Positions 9,957 through 19,361 are shown, counted from the first letter of the stretch. The stretch is DNA of 64,000 bases from Ruegeria arenilitoris (GCF_013035425.1 NZ_WQHX01000003.1:75001-139000), one strand, 5' to 3'. The notes: a model not told the origin generated them from the letters alone. Program-made: numbers and translations.

Positions 9957-10952
9957 ATGATCAAGAAAAACCTGTTGACGACGGCCTTCGCCGGGATTGC
10001 TGCCTTGACCGCCTCGCAGGCTGCAGCGCTGGACGAAATCACCGTCGCGTACTTCTTAGAATGGCCAATGCCTTTCCAGTATGCCAAAGCGAATGGAACA
10101 TATGAAGAAGAGCTTGGTGTTAAAATCAACTGGGTGTCGTTCGATACCGGAACGGCCATGTCGGCTGCGATGGCGTCCGGCGACGTTCAGATCGCTGTCA
10201 GCCAAGGGGTGCCGCCTTTTGTGGTAACAACCTCGGCAGGTCAGGACATTCAGATCGTGGATGTCGCCGTCAGCTATTCCGATAATGACAATTGCGTCGT
10301 GGCCGAAGCCCTGGAAATCGACAAGTCCAGCGCTAAGGAGTTGGATGGCAAGAAAGTCGGAGTACCGATCGGAACTGCAGCGCACTATGGCTTCCTATCC
10401 CAGATGGCTCATTTCGGCGTGGATGTCGGTTCCATGGAAATCGTTGACATGGCGCCTGCGGATGGCGCGGCCGCCTTTGCGCAAGGTAACCTGGATATGG
10501 TGTGCGGCTGGGGCGGCGCATTGCGTCGTATGGTCGAGCACGGCAACATTCTGTTGACAGGCGCCGAAAAGGAAGAGTTGGGCATTCTGGTTTTTGACGT
10601 GACCAGCGCACCTTCCGGCTTTATCGAAGAAGAGCCCGAGCTTTTGTCGAAGTTCCTGAAGGTAACAGCAGATGCGAACGCCAAATGGAATGCAGGTGAC
10701 GCCAAGGATGAAATGCTGCCGGTAATCGCCAAAGATGCGGGTATGGACCCTGCAGACGCCGAGGCGACGATAGCAACTTTCACATTCCCCTCTGTTGACG
10801 AGCAACTGTCTGACAAATGGCTCGGAGGCGGTGCTCAGGAATTCATGAAAGGCGTCGCGAACGTTTTTGTTGAAGCAGGCAGCATCGAATCTGCGTTGGA
10901 TTCGTATGATGGCACTGTCAATTCAGGCCCTCTGGCTTCCGCGGCCAACTAA
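9957..10952 (+). CDS. tauA: Taurine ABC transporter, periplasmic binding protein
   Basis: This 331-residue exported protein has a signal peptide (M-I-K-K-N then a hydrophobic stretch ending A-S-Q-A-A-A near residue 23) and an NMT1/TauA-type solute-binding fold. Together with the ATPase and permease that follow and with tpa nearby, it is assigned as the taurine-binding component. An in-frame extension reaches back to 9708, but the ATG at 9957 has a GGAG site and opens the signal peptide, so it is chosen. A strong hairpin follows the stop codon, a common way to keep the binding protein more abundant than the membrane parts. Confidence 0.88.
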   Translation: MIKKNLLTTAFAGIAALTASQAAALDEITVAYFLEWPMPFQYAKANGTYEEELGVKINWVSFDTGTAMSAAMASGDVQIAVSQGVPPFVVTTSAGQDIQIVDVAVSYSDNDNCVVAEALEIDKSSAKELDGKKVGVPIGTAAHYGFLSQMAHFGVDVGSMEIVDMAPADGAAAFAQGNLDMVCGWGGALRRMVEHGNILLTGAEKEELGILVFDVTSAPSGFIEEEPELLSKFLKVTADANAKWNAGDAKDEMLPVIAKDAGMDPADAEATIATFTFPSVDEQLSDKWLGGGAQEFMKGVANVFVEAGSIESALDSYDGTVNSGPLASAAN

Positions 10953-10972
10953 ATCGAATAAAAAGAAATGCA

Positions 10973-10997
10973 GACCGGCTCGAATCTCGGGCCGGTC
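10973..10997 (+). promoter_or_regulatory. Intercistronic hairpin between tauA and tauB
   Basis: GACCGGCTCG (10973-10982) pairs with CGGGCCGGTC (10988-10997), one T-G wobble included, leaving a 5-nt loop; CTTTAAT follows. It probably stabilises the tauA message or partly terminates transcription, giving more TauA than TauBC. Confidence 0.6.
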
Positions 10998-11022
10998 CTT
11001 TAATAAGCAGGAAGGATGCAGG

Positions 11023-11829
11023 ATGCCAGAGTTGGACATCGTAGAGTTGTCCATGCGCTTCGACCTACCGAATGGAACTTCGGTTCAGGCGCTGAAGGAT
11101 GTGTCGCTGAGTTTGAAAGAAGGTGAACTCATGTCCGTTCTGGGCCCGTCAGGGTGCGGAAAGACGACCTTGCTTAACATTGTTGCCGGCTTTCTGGCAC
11201 CGACCTCCGGCAGGGTAGAGCTCAATGGCCATTTGGTCAAAGGGCCGGATGCTGAACGCGGGATGGTGTTCCAGAAGGGTGCTTTGTTTGAGTGGATGAA
11301 CGTCCGTGAAAACGTGGAATTCGGCCCCCGAATGAAGGGTATGCCAAAAGCGGAACGCGATAAGATATCGGATCACCTGCTTGAAGTCGTCGGATTGCAG
11401 GATTTCAAGGACAAGGCGGTTTATGAACTGTCAGGTGGGATGCAGCAGCGTGTCGCGCTGGCCCGATGCTTGGCTAATGAACCCGATGTCATTCTGATGG
11501 ATGAACCACTTGGTGCTTTGGACGCGTTGACGCGTGAAAAAATGCAGGGTCTGGTTCTTAAGCTTTGGAAAGAAACGGGAAAGACAATTATTCTGATCAC
11601 TCACTCTGTCGAAGAGGCGCTGCTGTTGGGCGAACGTCTGATCGTGATGGCGCCACGTCCCGGGCGAATTCACAAGGAATACAGGCTGCCGTTTGCCGAA
11701 CGCGGTGTTAACGCCGACCTGCGAGACGTTAAAAAATCCGAAGGTTTTGCCGAGAAACGCGATGAAATCCTGTCGATGATTTGGGAGATGGAAGAAGAAA
11801 TCATGGGTCGGACGGAGCAGGTCGCATGA
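11023..11829 (+). CDS. tauB: Taurine ABC transporter, ATP-binding protein
   Basis: This 268-residue ABC ATPase has Walker A G-P-S-G-C-G-K-T-T, signature L-S-G-G-M-Q-Q-R and Walker B V-I-L-M-D-E-P followed by the D-loop L-G-A-L-D and the switch histidine in I-T-H-S. It belongs to the SsuB/TauB nitrate-sulfonate-taurine type. The ATG at 11023 follows an AGGAAGG site and is preferred to longer in-frame starts that would run through the tauA-tauB hairpin. The stop overlaps the tauC start (ATGA). Confidence 0.92.
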   Translation: MPELDIVELSMRFDLPNGTSVQALKDVSLSLKEGELMSVLGPSGCGKTTLLNIVAGFLAPTSGRVELNGHLVKGPDAERGMVFQKGALFEWMNVRENVEFGPRMKGMPKAERDKISDHLLEVVGLQDFKDKAVYELSGGMQQRVALARCLANEPDVILMDEPLGALDALTREKMQGLVLKLWKETGKTIILITHSVEEALLLGERLIVMAPRPGRIHKEYRLPFAERGVNADLRDVKKSEGFAEKRDEILSMIWEMEEEIMGRTEQVA

Positions 11830-13091
11830 TTGTACTTATTTTCTACATAGGGCTGTTTGCCGGGGCCTTCTTCATTGTCTATGCATTGCGTCGTGGCCTG
11901 CAATCGCGCCAGGATTTCACCAGCCTTAAGACGGTGACCTTTGGTGATGAAAGTGCAGTTAGGGCGGATAGGGCGGCCTCAATAATCTCAGTTGTTGTGA
12001 TTTTCTTGATCTGGGGTGCGTTCACCGGATCCAAGTTAATGCCAATACACGTTCCGGGCCCGTTCGTAGGTGAGACGCAATTCACCTATACCCTTGAACA
12101 CCCAGATGGCAGCACTGATGACGCAACTGTATTCGTCCGCGTTCCTTCATTCGGAGAAGAAGTGGAGGATTTCGATGTCGACGCTGGCAGCGGGTTCGCT
12201 AAGGACGATGCCTTTGCAGCGCCTGCAGGTCGTTCATCGACCATATTATTTGACAAGAATGATGAAACCTCGCGCAAGGACGGTGCAAAGATCATCGCAA
12301 TTAATGGCACGCCTATTGGTCAGGGCGACAAAGTGGATACTGGTGACGGATCAATCACCTTGACTGACAAGGGGGCAATTAGCTTCACGCCGAAACAGGG
12401 TCTGCAGATGAACCCGATTTGGTTGCCTGCACCCGAGACGGTTGTGGCCAGATTTTTTGAGATCGCAAATGAGGGCTACCAGAACTTCTCGCTCTGGCAG
12501 CACTTGGGATGGTCATTGTTGCGCGTTATCGCAGGTTTTGTTGCCGGAGCTTTGGTTGGTATTCCGTTGGGCTATGCCATGGGCCTTTCGGGTTGGTTTC
12601 GAGGCTGGTTCGACCCAATTGTCGAATTTATGCGGCCCGTTCCGCCACTGGCGCTGATCCCGCTGGTCATCATCTGGTTCGGCATTTGGGAGACAGGCAA
12701 AATTGTTCTGCTTTTCCTCGCTGCGCTATGGATTATGACCATCGCGGCCCGAGCGGGCGTATCTGGAGTGAACATCTCTAAAATTCACGCAGCCTATTCG
12801 CTAGGGGCGTCTAAGTGGCAGATCATGCGTCACGTAATCGTTCCGAATTCGCTTCCTGAAATCTTTACGGGTGCAAGGGTCGCAATGGGCGTCTGCTGGG
12901 GTACGGTTGTTGCCGCAGAACTCGTCGCGGCGCAAAAGGGTGCGGGAATGATGATCATCGCGGCCTCGAAATTCCAGCTAACGGACATTGTTATCATGGG
13001 TATCGTGATGATCGGTATCATTGGTTACGGGATCGATATTTTGATGCGCAAGGCCGAAAACTGGCTTGTGCCGTGGAAAGGTCGCAGCTGA
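11826..13091 (+). CDS. tauC: Taurine ABC transporter permease with a large N-terminal periplasmic insert
   Basis: The C-terminal part (about residues 200-421) is a normal BPD-type permease with five to six membrane segments and the EAA loop (A-A-Y-S-L-G-A-S-K near 325). The N-terminal 200 residues are unusual: a membrane segment at 1-20, a second at about 51-70, then about 125 residues predicted outside the membrane. The end of that insert (about 155-192: I-N-G-T-P-I-G-Q-G, then G-S-I-T-L-T-D-K-G-A-I-S-F-T-P) looks like a VCBS/cadherin-type beta repeat of surface adhesins. Typical TauC/SsuC proteins are about 260-290 residues. It is translationally coupled to tauB. Confidence 0.85.
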   Translation: MIVLIFYIGLFAGAFFIVYALRRGLQSRQDFTSLKTVTFGDESAVRADRAASIISVVVIFLIWGAFTGSKLMPIHVPGPFVGETQFTYTLEHPDGSTDDATVFVRVPSFGEEVEDFDVDAGSGFAKDDAFAAPAGRSSTILFDKNDETSRKDGAKIIAINGTPIGQGDKVDTGDGSITLTDKGAISFTPKQGLQMNPIWLPAPETVVARFFEIANEGYQNFSLWQHLGWSLLRVIAGFVAGALVGIPLGYAMGLSGWFRGWFDPIVEFMRPVPPLALIPLVIIWFGIWETGKIVLLFLAALWIMTIAARAGVSGVNISKIHAAYSLGASKWQIMRHVIVPNSLPEIFTGARVAMGVCWGTVVAAELVAAQKGAGMMIIAASKFQLTDIVIMGIVMIGIIGYGIDILMRKAENWLVPWKGRS

Positions 13092-13109
13092 ACGCGCAAA
13101 ACTCGCAGA

Positions 13110-13138
13110 AAACCCCGGGGAGCGCCCGGGGTTTTTTC
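13110..13138 (+). terminator. Intrinsic terminator after tauABC
   Basis: ACCCCGGG and CCCGGGGT form a GC-rich stem (13112-13132) around AGCG, followed by a run of T. It ends the tauABC transcript; the convergent FAD oxidoreductase gene ends 2 bases further on. Confidence 0.85.
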
Positions 13139-13139
13139 T

Positions 13140-15575
13140 TTAGCTGCGAATTCTAACGAAATCTGGATCATAGGGCGATGGCGCAATGACATGCACGTTG
13201 ACCCGATCGCCGCATAAGTCCAGCTCCATGGTTGCACCTTCTTTCGCAAACTCGGGCAATACAAATGCGTAAGCCAAGTTCATTCCAACGCGGTGTCCCC
13301 AATCGCCGGACGTAATTGTGCCTACGACGCGGCCATTTTCCATCAGCGAAGCCCCGCTATGCGCGGGCGCGTGTTCACAGTCCACGCGCAGCGTCACAAG
13401 TTTACGATTTGGTCCTTTGGCATGGCGATCCACCAACGCATCTTTGCCTACAAAGTCATTTTTTTCGAACTTCACAAACCGATCTAACCCGGTTTCAAAC
13501 GGATTGAACTCGGTTAGCAGATCAGCTTTCCAATGGAGAAAACCTTTTTCCATACGCATTGAATCCACGGCTCGTGCACCGAATAGGCGCAAGCCAAAAG
13601 CCTCGCCTGCCTTTCGTAAGGCGAGATAGGCCGCATAAAGCGAAGCGTTCGGAACATGGATTTCGTAAGCAAGCTCGCCGGAAAAACTGACCCGCATAAC
13701 AGTGGCGGGTGCTATTCCTACGAAGCACTCCCGCACGCATAGCCACGGGAAAGCATCGTTTGACCAATCTCCCCGCGCACAGGCTGCCAGTACGTCGCGC
13801 GCGTTGGGTCCGGCCAGGACTAATATTGTCTGTTCGTTTGTCAAAGATCGGATATTTACGTCTTCGTCATCGTGAACATGACTGCTGAGCCAGTCCATGT
13901 CGTGATACTCGCTGGCGGCAGCCGACCCGTACCAGACTCGATCCGGCCCCCGGTCACTGGCGGGTAGATTGGCCAGTGTGGCCTCGCCCTTTACCATCCC
14001 ATGGTGATTCAGCAGGTATCCAAGCCCAACCCTTCCGTTCCGTCTTGTCACCGTGCCGCAGAACATTCGGTTAAGAAACGCGTGACGATCCTCACCTGTG
14101 ATTTCGAAACGGTTGAACCCGTTGACTTCACACAAGCCAACATTTTCCTGAACTGCTTTGACTTCACTTGCAACGACATCGAATACTTCATCGAAACTGA
14201 AACTCAGCGCGTGATCAAAATCTGAAGCAGGTTTGATAAAATCAACCCGCTCCCACCCGTTCACTACCGCGAACTCCGCGCCTTCAGCTGCCAAGACAGG
14301 CGTCAGAGGCGTGGTTTTGGCTGGTCGCCCGGCGGGGCGGTGCTCATGAGGAAAGTGAAAGCGAAATTCGTTCTGGTAATCTTCGATTGCCTTCAAACCA
14401 GTTAACTCGACATTGGCGTGGCCAGTGAACCGACGCGGGTCAAGAACCCATGTATCGTAACATGCCTCGCCATGAACAATCTGTTGCGCCAACAACCACC
14501 CATGGCCACCGCCTTCCCCCAGCCCGGCGCGCAGGCCGATGATACAGAACGCGTTGCGTTTGCCGGGTATTGGACCGACAAGGGGGGCGCCATCAATCGT
14601 ATAGGTGATTGGCCCATTGACGACGGTGTGAATGCCGACCTCCATCAGCGCGGGCATTCTGGCAAATGCCCCTTCCAATACATCGGTAACGCGGTCCAGG
14701 TCATCGGGACAAAGCGCATTGACGAAATTCGGGTCAATTCCGTCCATACCCCACGTCTTACAATCCTGTTCGTAAAAACCGACCAAAAGACCGTTCTTTT
14801 CCTGACGGCAATAATAATCACTGATCGGACAACGGATAAGCGGCATTCTGTGGCCCGCTTCTTTGATTGCAGGTATCTCTTCGGTCAGAAAATATTGATG
14901 CTCCATCGCTGCCACGGGATGGTGCACACCCATCATCGCGCCAACTTCGTTAACCCTGTAACCGCAAGCATTCACTACAATATCACAGTCGATGTCGCCG
15001 TGTTCAGTGTGTACCGTCCACGTGTCGTCCTTATGCTGGGTCAAGCCGACTACGGGAGTGTTCCGATAAACTTCAGCCCCAGCCTTTCGGGCACGCCGGG
15101 CCAAAGCCTGACACAGTTGTGCTGGGTCGATATCGCCATCCAGCGGATCCCACAGCCCGCCAATCAAATTTTCCGTAGAAATCAGAGGGTGTCGACGTGC
15201 GCATTCCTGTGCGCCTATGACTTCAAAGTGAACATCCATTCCACGCGCCATTGAGGCAAAGTGGCGATATCCTTGCATTTGGGCCTCGGTATTGGCCAGC
15301 CGGATGCCACCGTCCCCGTGGTGGTAGTTAATTGGGTATTCGGGGTCGTTGGCCAATTCCTTGTACAGATTGATAGAATGAGTCTTAAGGCCCACCATAG
15401 TCTGGTTTGCGCCAAAATTAGTGACTTGGGCTGCAGAATGCCACGTTGTTCCGCTGGTCAGTTCATTACGCTCAACCAGAACAACATCTGTCCATCCTTC
15501 TTGAGTAAGGTGATACAAGGTCGAGCACCCGGCGATGCCTCCGCCGATAACCACAACCTTTGTCCGAGATTTCAT
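13140..15575 (-). CDS. FAD-dependent oxidoreductase with GcvT-like C-terminus (DMGDH/sarcosine dehydrogenase family)
   Basis: This 811-residue enzyme has an N-terminal DAO domain with the FAD-binding G-G-G-I-A-G (about 10-15), a linker domain, and a C-terminal aminomethyltransferase (GcvT) domain that in relatives binds folate. Such enzymes oxidise N-methyl groups (dimethylglycine, sarcosine) and pass the one-carbon unit to tetrahydrofolate. The ATG at 15575 has a GGAGG site 8 bases upstream and directly opens the FAD fold, so the longer frame from 15632 is not used. It lies between tauABC and tpa, which makes N-methyltaurine demethylation an attractive but unproven role. Confidence 0.85.
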   Translation of the reverse strand: MKSRTKVVVIGGGIAGCSTLYHLTQEGWTDVVLVERNELTSGTTWHSAAQVTNFGANQTMVGLKTHSINLYKELANDPEYPINYHHGDGGIRLANTEAQMQGYRHFASMARGMDVHFEVIGAQECARRHPLISTENLIGGLWDPLDGDIDPAQLCQALARRARKAGAEVYRNTPVVGLTQHKDDTWTVHTEHGDIDCDIVVNACGYRVNEVGAMMGVHHPVAAMEHQYFLTEEIPAIKEAGHRMPLIRCPISDYYCRQEKNGLLVGFYEQDCKTWGMDGIDPNFVNALCPDDLDRVTDVLEGAFARMPALMEVGIHTVVNGPITYTIDGAPLVGPIPGKRNAFCIIGLRAGLGEGGGHGWLLAQQIVHGEACYDTWVLDPRRFTGHANVELTGLKAIEDYQNEFRFHFPHEHRPAGRPAKTTPLTPVLAAEGAEFAVVNGWERVDFIKPASDFDHALSFSFDEVFDVVASEVKAVQENVGLCEVNGFNRFEITGEDRHAFLNRMFCGTVTRRNGRVGLGYLLNHHGMVKGEATLANLPASDRGPDRVWYGSAAASEYHDMDWLSSHVHDDEDVNIRSLTNEQTILVLAGPNARDVLAACARGDWSNDAFPWLCVRECFVGIAPATVMRVSFSGELAYEIHVPNASLYAAYLALRKAGEAFGLRLFGARAVDSMRMEKGFLHWKADLLTEFNPFETGLDRFVKFEKNDFVGKDALVDRHAKGPNRKLVTLRVDCEHAPAHSGASLMENGRVVGTITSGDWGHRVGMNLAYAFVLPEFAKEGATMELDLCGDRVNVHVIAPSPYDPDFVRIRS

Positions 15576-15774
15576 AAGGCCGCCTCCGGTAACTTCCGAG
15601 GCATTAGGCTGAGCATTCCAACGGAACCGCAATACCGGGCGCGAATGTCAGAAAAAATCGAAAGAGAGATGCGAAAAAATGATATTTCCGCGCGGCTTTT
15701 CACCGCGCGGTTTATTTGGTTTTCTACTTCGTCTCATGCGAGCAATTTCGCCACAGACTTTTGCCAGCGATGGC

Positions 15775-17172
15775 TTATCCGAAAACCCGTCCTAGTGCGC
15801 CGTCGACTGCATCGGTTATCTGATCGATATCATCAGCGGTCGCAATCAGTGCCGGCGAGAAGCAAAGCGTGTTGTTCCGGCTAGGGATTGATCGGTTGGT
15901 CGCGCCAATTATCACGCCCTGCGCCATACAGTCGGCCACAACAGCCTGAACTTTCTTTTCATCCATAGGTTCTTTGGTCGCCCGATCCGAAACAAGTTCC
16001 GCACCTAGGAAAAGACCCTTGCCGCGCACATCCCCGATCACTTGGTGTTTTTCCATCAATCCATGAAGGTTGCCCATCAGACGCTCACCCATGTCGGTGC
16101 AGTTTTGCAGCAGATTTTCATCCTCGATGATGCGCATGTTTTCAATCGCTGCCGCTGGACCAGCGGTGCAGCCACCGAAAGTGGAAATGTCTCGGAAATA
16201 GTTCAACGGATCCGAGGCGTCGTCCTTGAACATGTTGAATACTTCCTCAGTCGTGACCATAACGGCAATGGCCGCATAGCCCGAGGCGACGCCTTTGGCC
16301 ATCGTCACGAAATCTGGTTTGATGCCGTATTGCTGGTAGCCAAACCAAGTGCCGGTCCGGCCAACGCCGCAGACGACCTCGTCGATATGCAGCAGCACGT
16401 CGTATTTTTTACAGATCTCTTGGACGCGTTCCCAGTAACCCTCTGGCGCTTCGATTACACCGCCGCCCGCTGTGACAGGTTCAAGGCACAAAGCACCCAC
16501 TGTCTCGGGACCTTCCCGCAGAATTACCTCTTCAATAGCGTCTGCTGCCGCCTTGCCAAATGCTTCGCCGGATAGGTCCTCCAAGCCGAGCTCGTGCTTG
16601 CGATACTCCATGCAGTGAGGAACACGGACAAAATCGGGTGCAAACGGTCCGTACTGAGCGTTGCGTTCATCCTGACCGCCCGCCGACATCGCCGCCAGAG
16701 TCGAGCCGTGGTAGTCACGGTCACGGTAAAGGATTTTGGTTTTTTTGCCGCCATAGCGTTTATGGGCGATCTGGCGAACCATTTTGAACGCCTTCTCGTT
16801 CGCTTCGGAACCGGAGTTCGTGTAGTAAACCCGACTCATACCAGGCATTTTGTCGATCAGTTTTTCAGCAAAAATAGCCCCCGGAATCGAACCCGCTGAA
16901 TTTGCAAAATAGCACAGCTTCATCAGCTGATCATACACGGCCTTGCATATCGATTCGCGACCATACCCAACATTGACCGTCCAAACACCGCCTGACACGG
17001 CGTCCAGATGTTCTTTGCCATTCTGGTCCCAGACGCGCATGCCCTTGCCTTCGACAATGATACGCGGATCGTTGGTTTCAAAGGGTTTATGCTGCAGCAG
17101 ATGGTGCCAGATGTGAGCGCGGTCTGCCTCAACTACATGAGAGAGGTCGTTTTCGTTGAACGTGCCGTCCAT
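15775..17172 (-). CDS. tpa: Taurine:pyruvate aminotransferase
   Basis: This 465-residue class III PLP aminotransferase is close, along its whole length, to roseobacter Tpa proteins recalled from Ruegeria (start M-D-G-T-F-N-E-N-D, A-D-R-A-H-I-W-H-H). The PLP lysine lies in M-A-K-G-V-A-S-G-Y, preceded by H-I-D-E-V-V-C-G-V-G. It converts taurine plus pyruvate to sulfoacetaldehyde plus alanine in the cytoplasm. An AAAGGA site precedes the ATG. It is divergent from the acyl-CoA synthetase at 17395. The next pathway gene, xsc, is not in the window. Confidence 0.92.
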   Translation of the reverse strand: MDGTFNENDLSHVVEADRAHIWHHLLQHKPFETNDPRIIVEGKGMRVWDQNGKEHLDAVSGGVWTVNVGYGRESICKAVYDQLMKLCYFANSAGSIPGAIFAEKLIDKMPGMSRVYYTNSGSEANEKAFKMVRQIAHKRYGGKKTKILYRDRDYHGSTLAAMSAGGQDERNAQYGPFAPDFVRVPHCMEYRKHELGLEDLSGEAFGKAAADAIEEVILREGPETVGALCLEPVTAGGGVIEAPEGYWERVQEICKKYDVLLHIDEVVCGVGRTGTWFGYQQYGIKPDFVTMAKGVASGYAAIAVMVTTEEVFNMFKDDASDPLNYFRDISTFGGCTAGPAAAIENMRIIEDENLLQNCTDMGERLMGNLHGLMEKHQVIGDVRGKGLFLGAELVSDRATKEPMDEKKVQAVVADCMAQGVIIGATNRSIPSRNNTLCFSPALIATADDIDQITDAVDGALGRVFG

Positions 17173-17394
17173 GACATGTCCTTTCAGTCAAATGCGATGT
17201 TCCGGATGTGGGAACAGTCCCACGATAGCATGAATTTGCGATAGCACAGATCACCGCGAATGGCCTGTCGACAATAGGGCCAGATGAGATGATAGATTAT
17301 CGCCAGACCCTTGGCTTGCGGTATTTCTACGGGTTTGTCACGCAGCCAACTTTGTGATCAATTCGCGCCAACCGAGATTTGGGAGGATCCGCAA

Positions 17395-19023
17395 ATGGCA
17401 GCATCAAATATTTACGAGCGTCATTTGGACAAATGCGCCGCAAATTACACTCCGTTGACGCCGCTAAGCTTTATTCAGCGTTCGGCGCATGTTTATCCCG
17501 ACTATCCATCGGTAGTTTACGGAGCCCGCCGATACACTTGGGCGGAAACCTATGCCCGTTGCCGCCGTCTTGCCAGCGCGCTGTCGGCAAACGGTGTGCA
17601 GTCGGGGGAAACGGTTTCCATTATTGCAGCGAATATCCCTGAACTGTACGAAGCGCATTTTGGCGTCCCAATGATCGGAGCAGTTCTAAATGCAATAAAC
17701 ACGCGGCTGGATGCGCCGATTATCGCGTTCATTCTGAATCATGCCGAGTCAAAGGTCCTGTTTGTCGATCCAGAGTTTTCCGGCGTAGTTAAAGAGGCCT
17801 TAAAACAGGTCGAACGCGACCTGTTGGTCATCGATATTGAGGACGCTTCTTTCAAAGGTGGTGAGAAACTGGGTACTTTGTCTTACGACGCTCTGTTGGC
17901 GGAAGGAAATCCGGAGTTCGCTTGGTCTCTGCCTGCCGACGAATGGGACGCGATCACATTGAATTACACGTCAGGGACCACGGGTAATCCAAAGGGTGTG
18001 GTGTACCATCACCGCGGAGCTGCGTTGAACGCACAGTCGGACCTGCTGGATTGGAACATGCCGAAACACTCGGTGTATCTTTGGACACTGCCAATGTTTC
18101 ACTGCAATGGATGGTGTTTCCCTTGGGCGATGGCGGCAAACGCTGGAGTTTCAATTTGTCTGCGCGCAGTACGCGCGGAACCAATTTATGCCGCTTTCAG
18201 GGACGAAAAGGTTAGTCACTTTTGCGGAGCTCCGATCGTATTGAACATGTTGGCCAACGCGCCGGATGAACTCAAGGATTTCGATCACGAGATCAAGGTG
18301 ATGACTGCTGGTGCCCCACCACCCGCTGCAGTTATCGAAAAGATGGAAGGTATGGGAATAGAGGTCACGCATGTGTATGGTCTGACCGAAACCTACGGCC
18401 CTTCAGTGGTTTGTGCCTGGAAAGACGAATGGAACGACAGGACCGCCGAGGATCGCGCAGCGCTCAAAGTCAGGCAGGGCGTTCGGTATACTGCCTTGTC
18501 GGGGTTAATGGTGGCTGACCCAGAGACAATGGAACCTGTTCCCGCCGACGGAGAGACGATGGGCGAGATATTCATGCAAGGCAACGTCGTGATGAAAGGT
18601 TACCTGAAGAATGCCGATGCAACGGACAAGGCATTCAAGGGCGGATGGTTTGCGTCAGGCGATTTGGGCGTCATGCATCCTGACGGCTACATCGCACTGA
18701 AAGACAGGTCCAAAGACATCATCATTTCAGGCGGCGAGAATATCTCATCCGTTGAAGTCGAGGATGTTCTTTACAAGCATTCTGCAGTAATGGATGCCGC
18801 CGTAGTTGCCCGCCCCGACGACAAGTGGGGAGAGACACCCTGTGCGTTTATCGAATTGAAGCCGGGGAGCGACGCAACCGAGGCTGAAATCATCAGTTTC
18901 TGCCGGGAAAACATGGCCCATTTCAAAGCGCCTAAAACGGTTGTGTTCGGTTCATTGCCCAAGACGTCGACGGGTAAGATCCAAAAATTCAAACTGCGGG
19001 ATCAAGCGCGCGCCTTAGGTTAA
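17395..19023 (+). CDS. AMP-forming acyl-CoA synthetase (short/medium-chain type)
   Basis: This 542-residue ANL enzyme has the phosphate loop Y-T-S-G-T-T-G-N-P-K-G, the Y-G-L-T-E-T-Y-G adenine motif, S-G-D-L-G and the catalytic lysine in S-T-G-K-I-Q-K. The N-terminal pattern (T-P-L-S-F-I-Q-R-S-A, then A-H-F-G-V-P-M-I-G-A-V-L-N) matches the acyl-activating-enzyme group also seen in plants and in many roseobacters. GGGAGG stands 8 bases before the ATG; the upstream in-frame codons are not needed. The substrate is unknown; neighbours suggest organosulfonate or aromatic acid metabolism. Its 3' end overlaps the convergent dioxygenase gene by 4 bases. Confidence 0.85.
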   Translation: MAASNIYERHLDKCAANYTPLTPLSFIQRSAHVYPDYPSVVYGARRYTWAETYARCRRLASALSANGVQSGETVSIIAANIPELYEAHFGVPMIGAVLNAINTRLDAPIIAFILNHAESKVLFVDPEFSGVVKEALKQVERDLLVIDIEDASFKGGEKLGTLSYDALLAEGNPEFAWSLPADEWDAITLNYTSGTTGNPKGVVYHHRGAALNAQSDLLDWNMPKHSVYLWTLPMFHCNGWCFPWAMAANAGVSICLRAVRAEPIYAAFRDEKVSHFCGAPIVLNMLANAPDELKDFDHEIKVMTAGAPPPAAVIEKMEGMGIEVTHVYGLTETYGPSVVCAWKDEWNDRTAEDRAALKVRQGVRYTALSGLMVADPETMEPVPADGETMGEIFMQGNVVMKGYLKNADATDKAFKGGWFASGDLGVMHPDGYIALKDRSKDIIISGGENISSVEVEDVLYKHSAVMDAAVVARPDDKWGETPCAFIELKPGSDATEAEIISFCRENMAHFKAPKTVVFGSLPKTSTGKIQKFKLRDQARALG

Positions 19024-19361
19024 GCATTCGTCTTTTCGAAGATTGACAGATCAAGCTCTAACATTTCGCCCATCCAGATGGCGCGATCCCGGTGGTCAGC
19101 CAAGTGGTTGCCGGTTTCTGGATGGGTGAAAATAGTCAAACCGTTTCGATTCAGCATCAGCCACGGAATTACTTGGTCAAAGGCTTCTGGGGCAAAGCCT
19201 AGCTGACAGCTCCAGCGCGGATGCGGACCAACATTTCTGGCGTGCATCCGACCCATCTGTACGGGAAACAGCCGAGAGACATCTTCGCATAGCTTTTGTG
19301 CGAGGTCTTGCGTTTCTGCATCGAAGTAAACGTGCGCATGATAGCCGGTAATCTCTGGCAT
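19020..19361 (-). CDS. DOPA 4,5-dioxygenase family protein
   Basis: This 113-residue protein is of the small DOPA-dioxygenase family first known from fungi. It shows the family start (I-T-G-Y-H-A-H-V-Y-F) with a histidine pair, the M-H-A-R-N-V-G-P-H-P motif and a C-terminal segment with F-T-H-P-E-T-G-N. Members are implicated in extradiol cleavage of catechols, but bacterial substrates are poorly known. It is the last gene in the direction of the homogentisate cluster, 85 bases after maiA, so a role on aromatic side substrates is possible. Confidence 0.8.
   Translation of the reverse strand: MPEITGYHAHVYFDAETQDLAQKLCEDVSRLFPVQMGRMHARNVGPHPRWSCQLGFAPEAFDQVIPWLMLNRNGLTIFTHPETGNHLADHRDRAIWMGEMLELDLSIFEKTNA

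Noticed and set aside
14418..15254. A 278-codon plus-strand frame
   Set aside because: It is antisense to the FAD/GcvT oxidoreductase and carries no domain.
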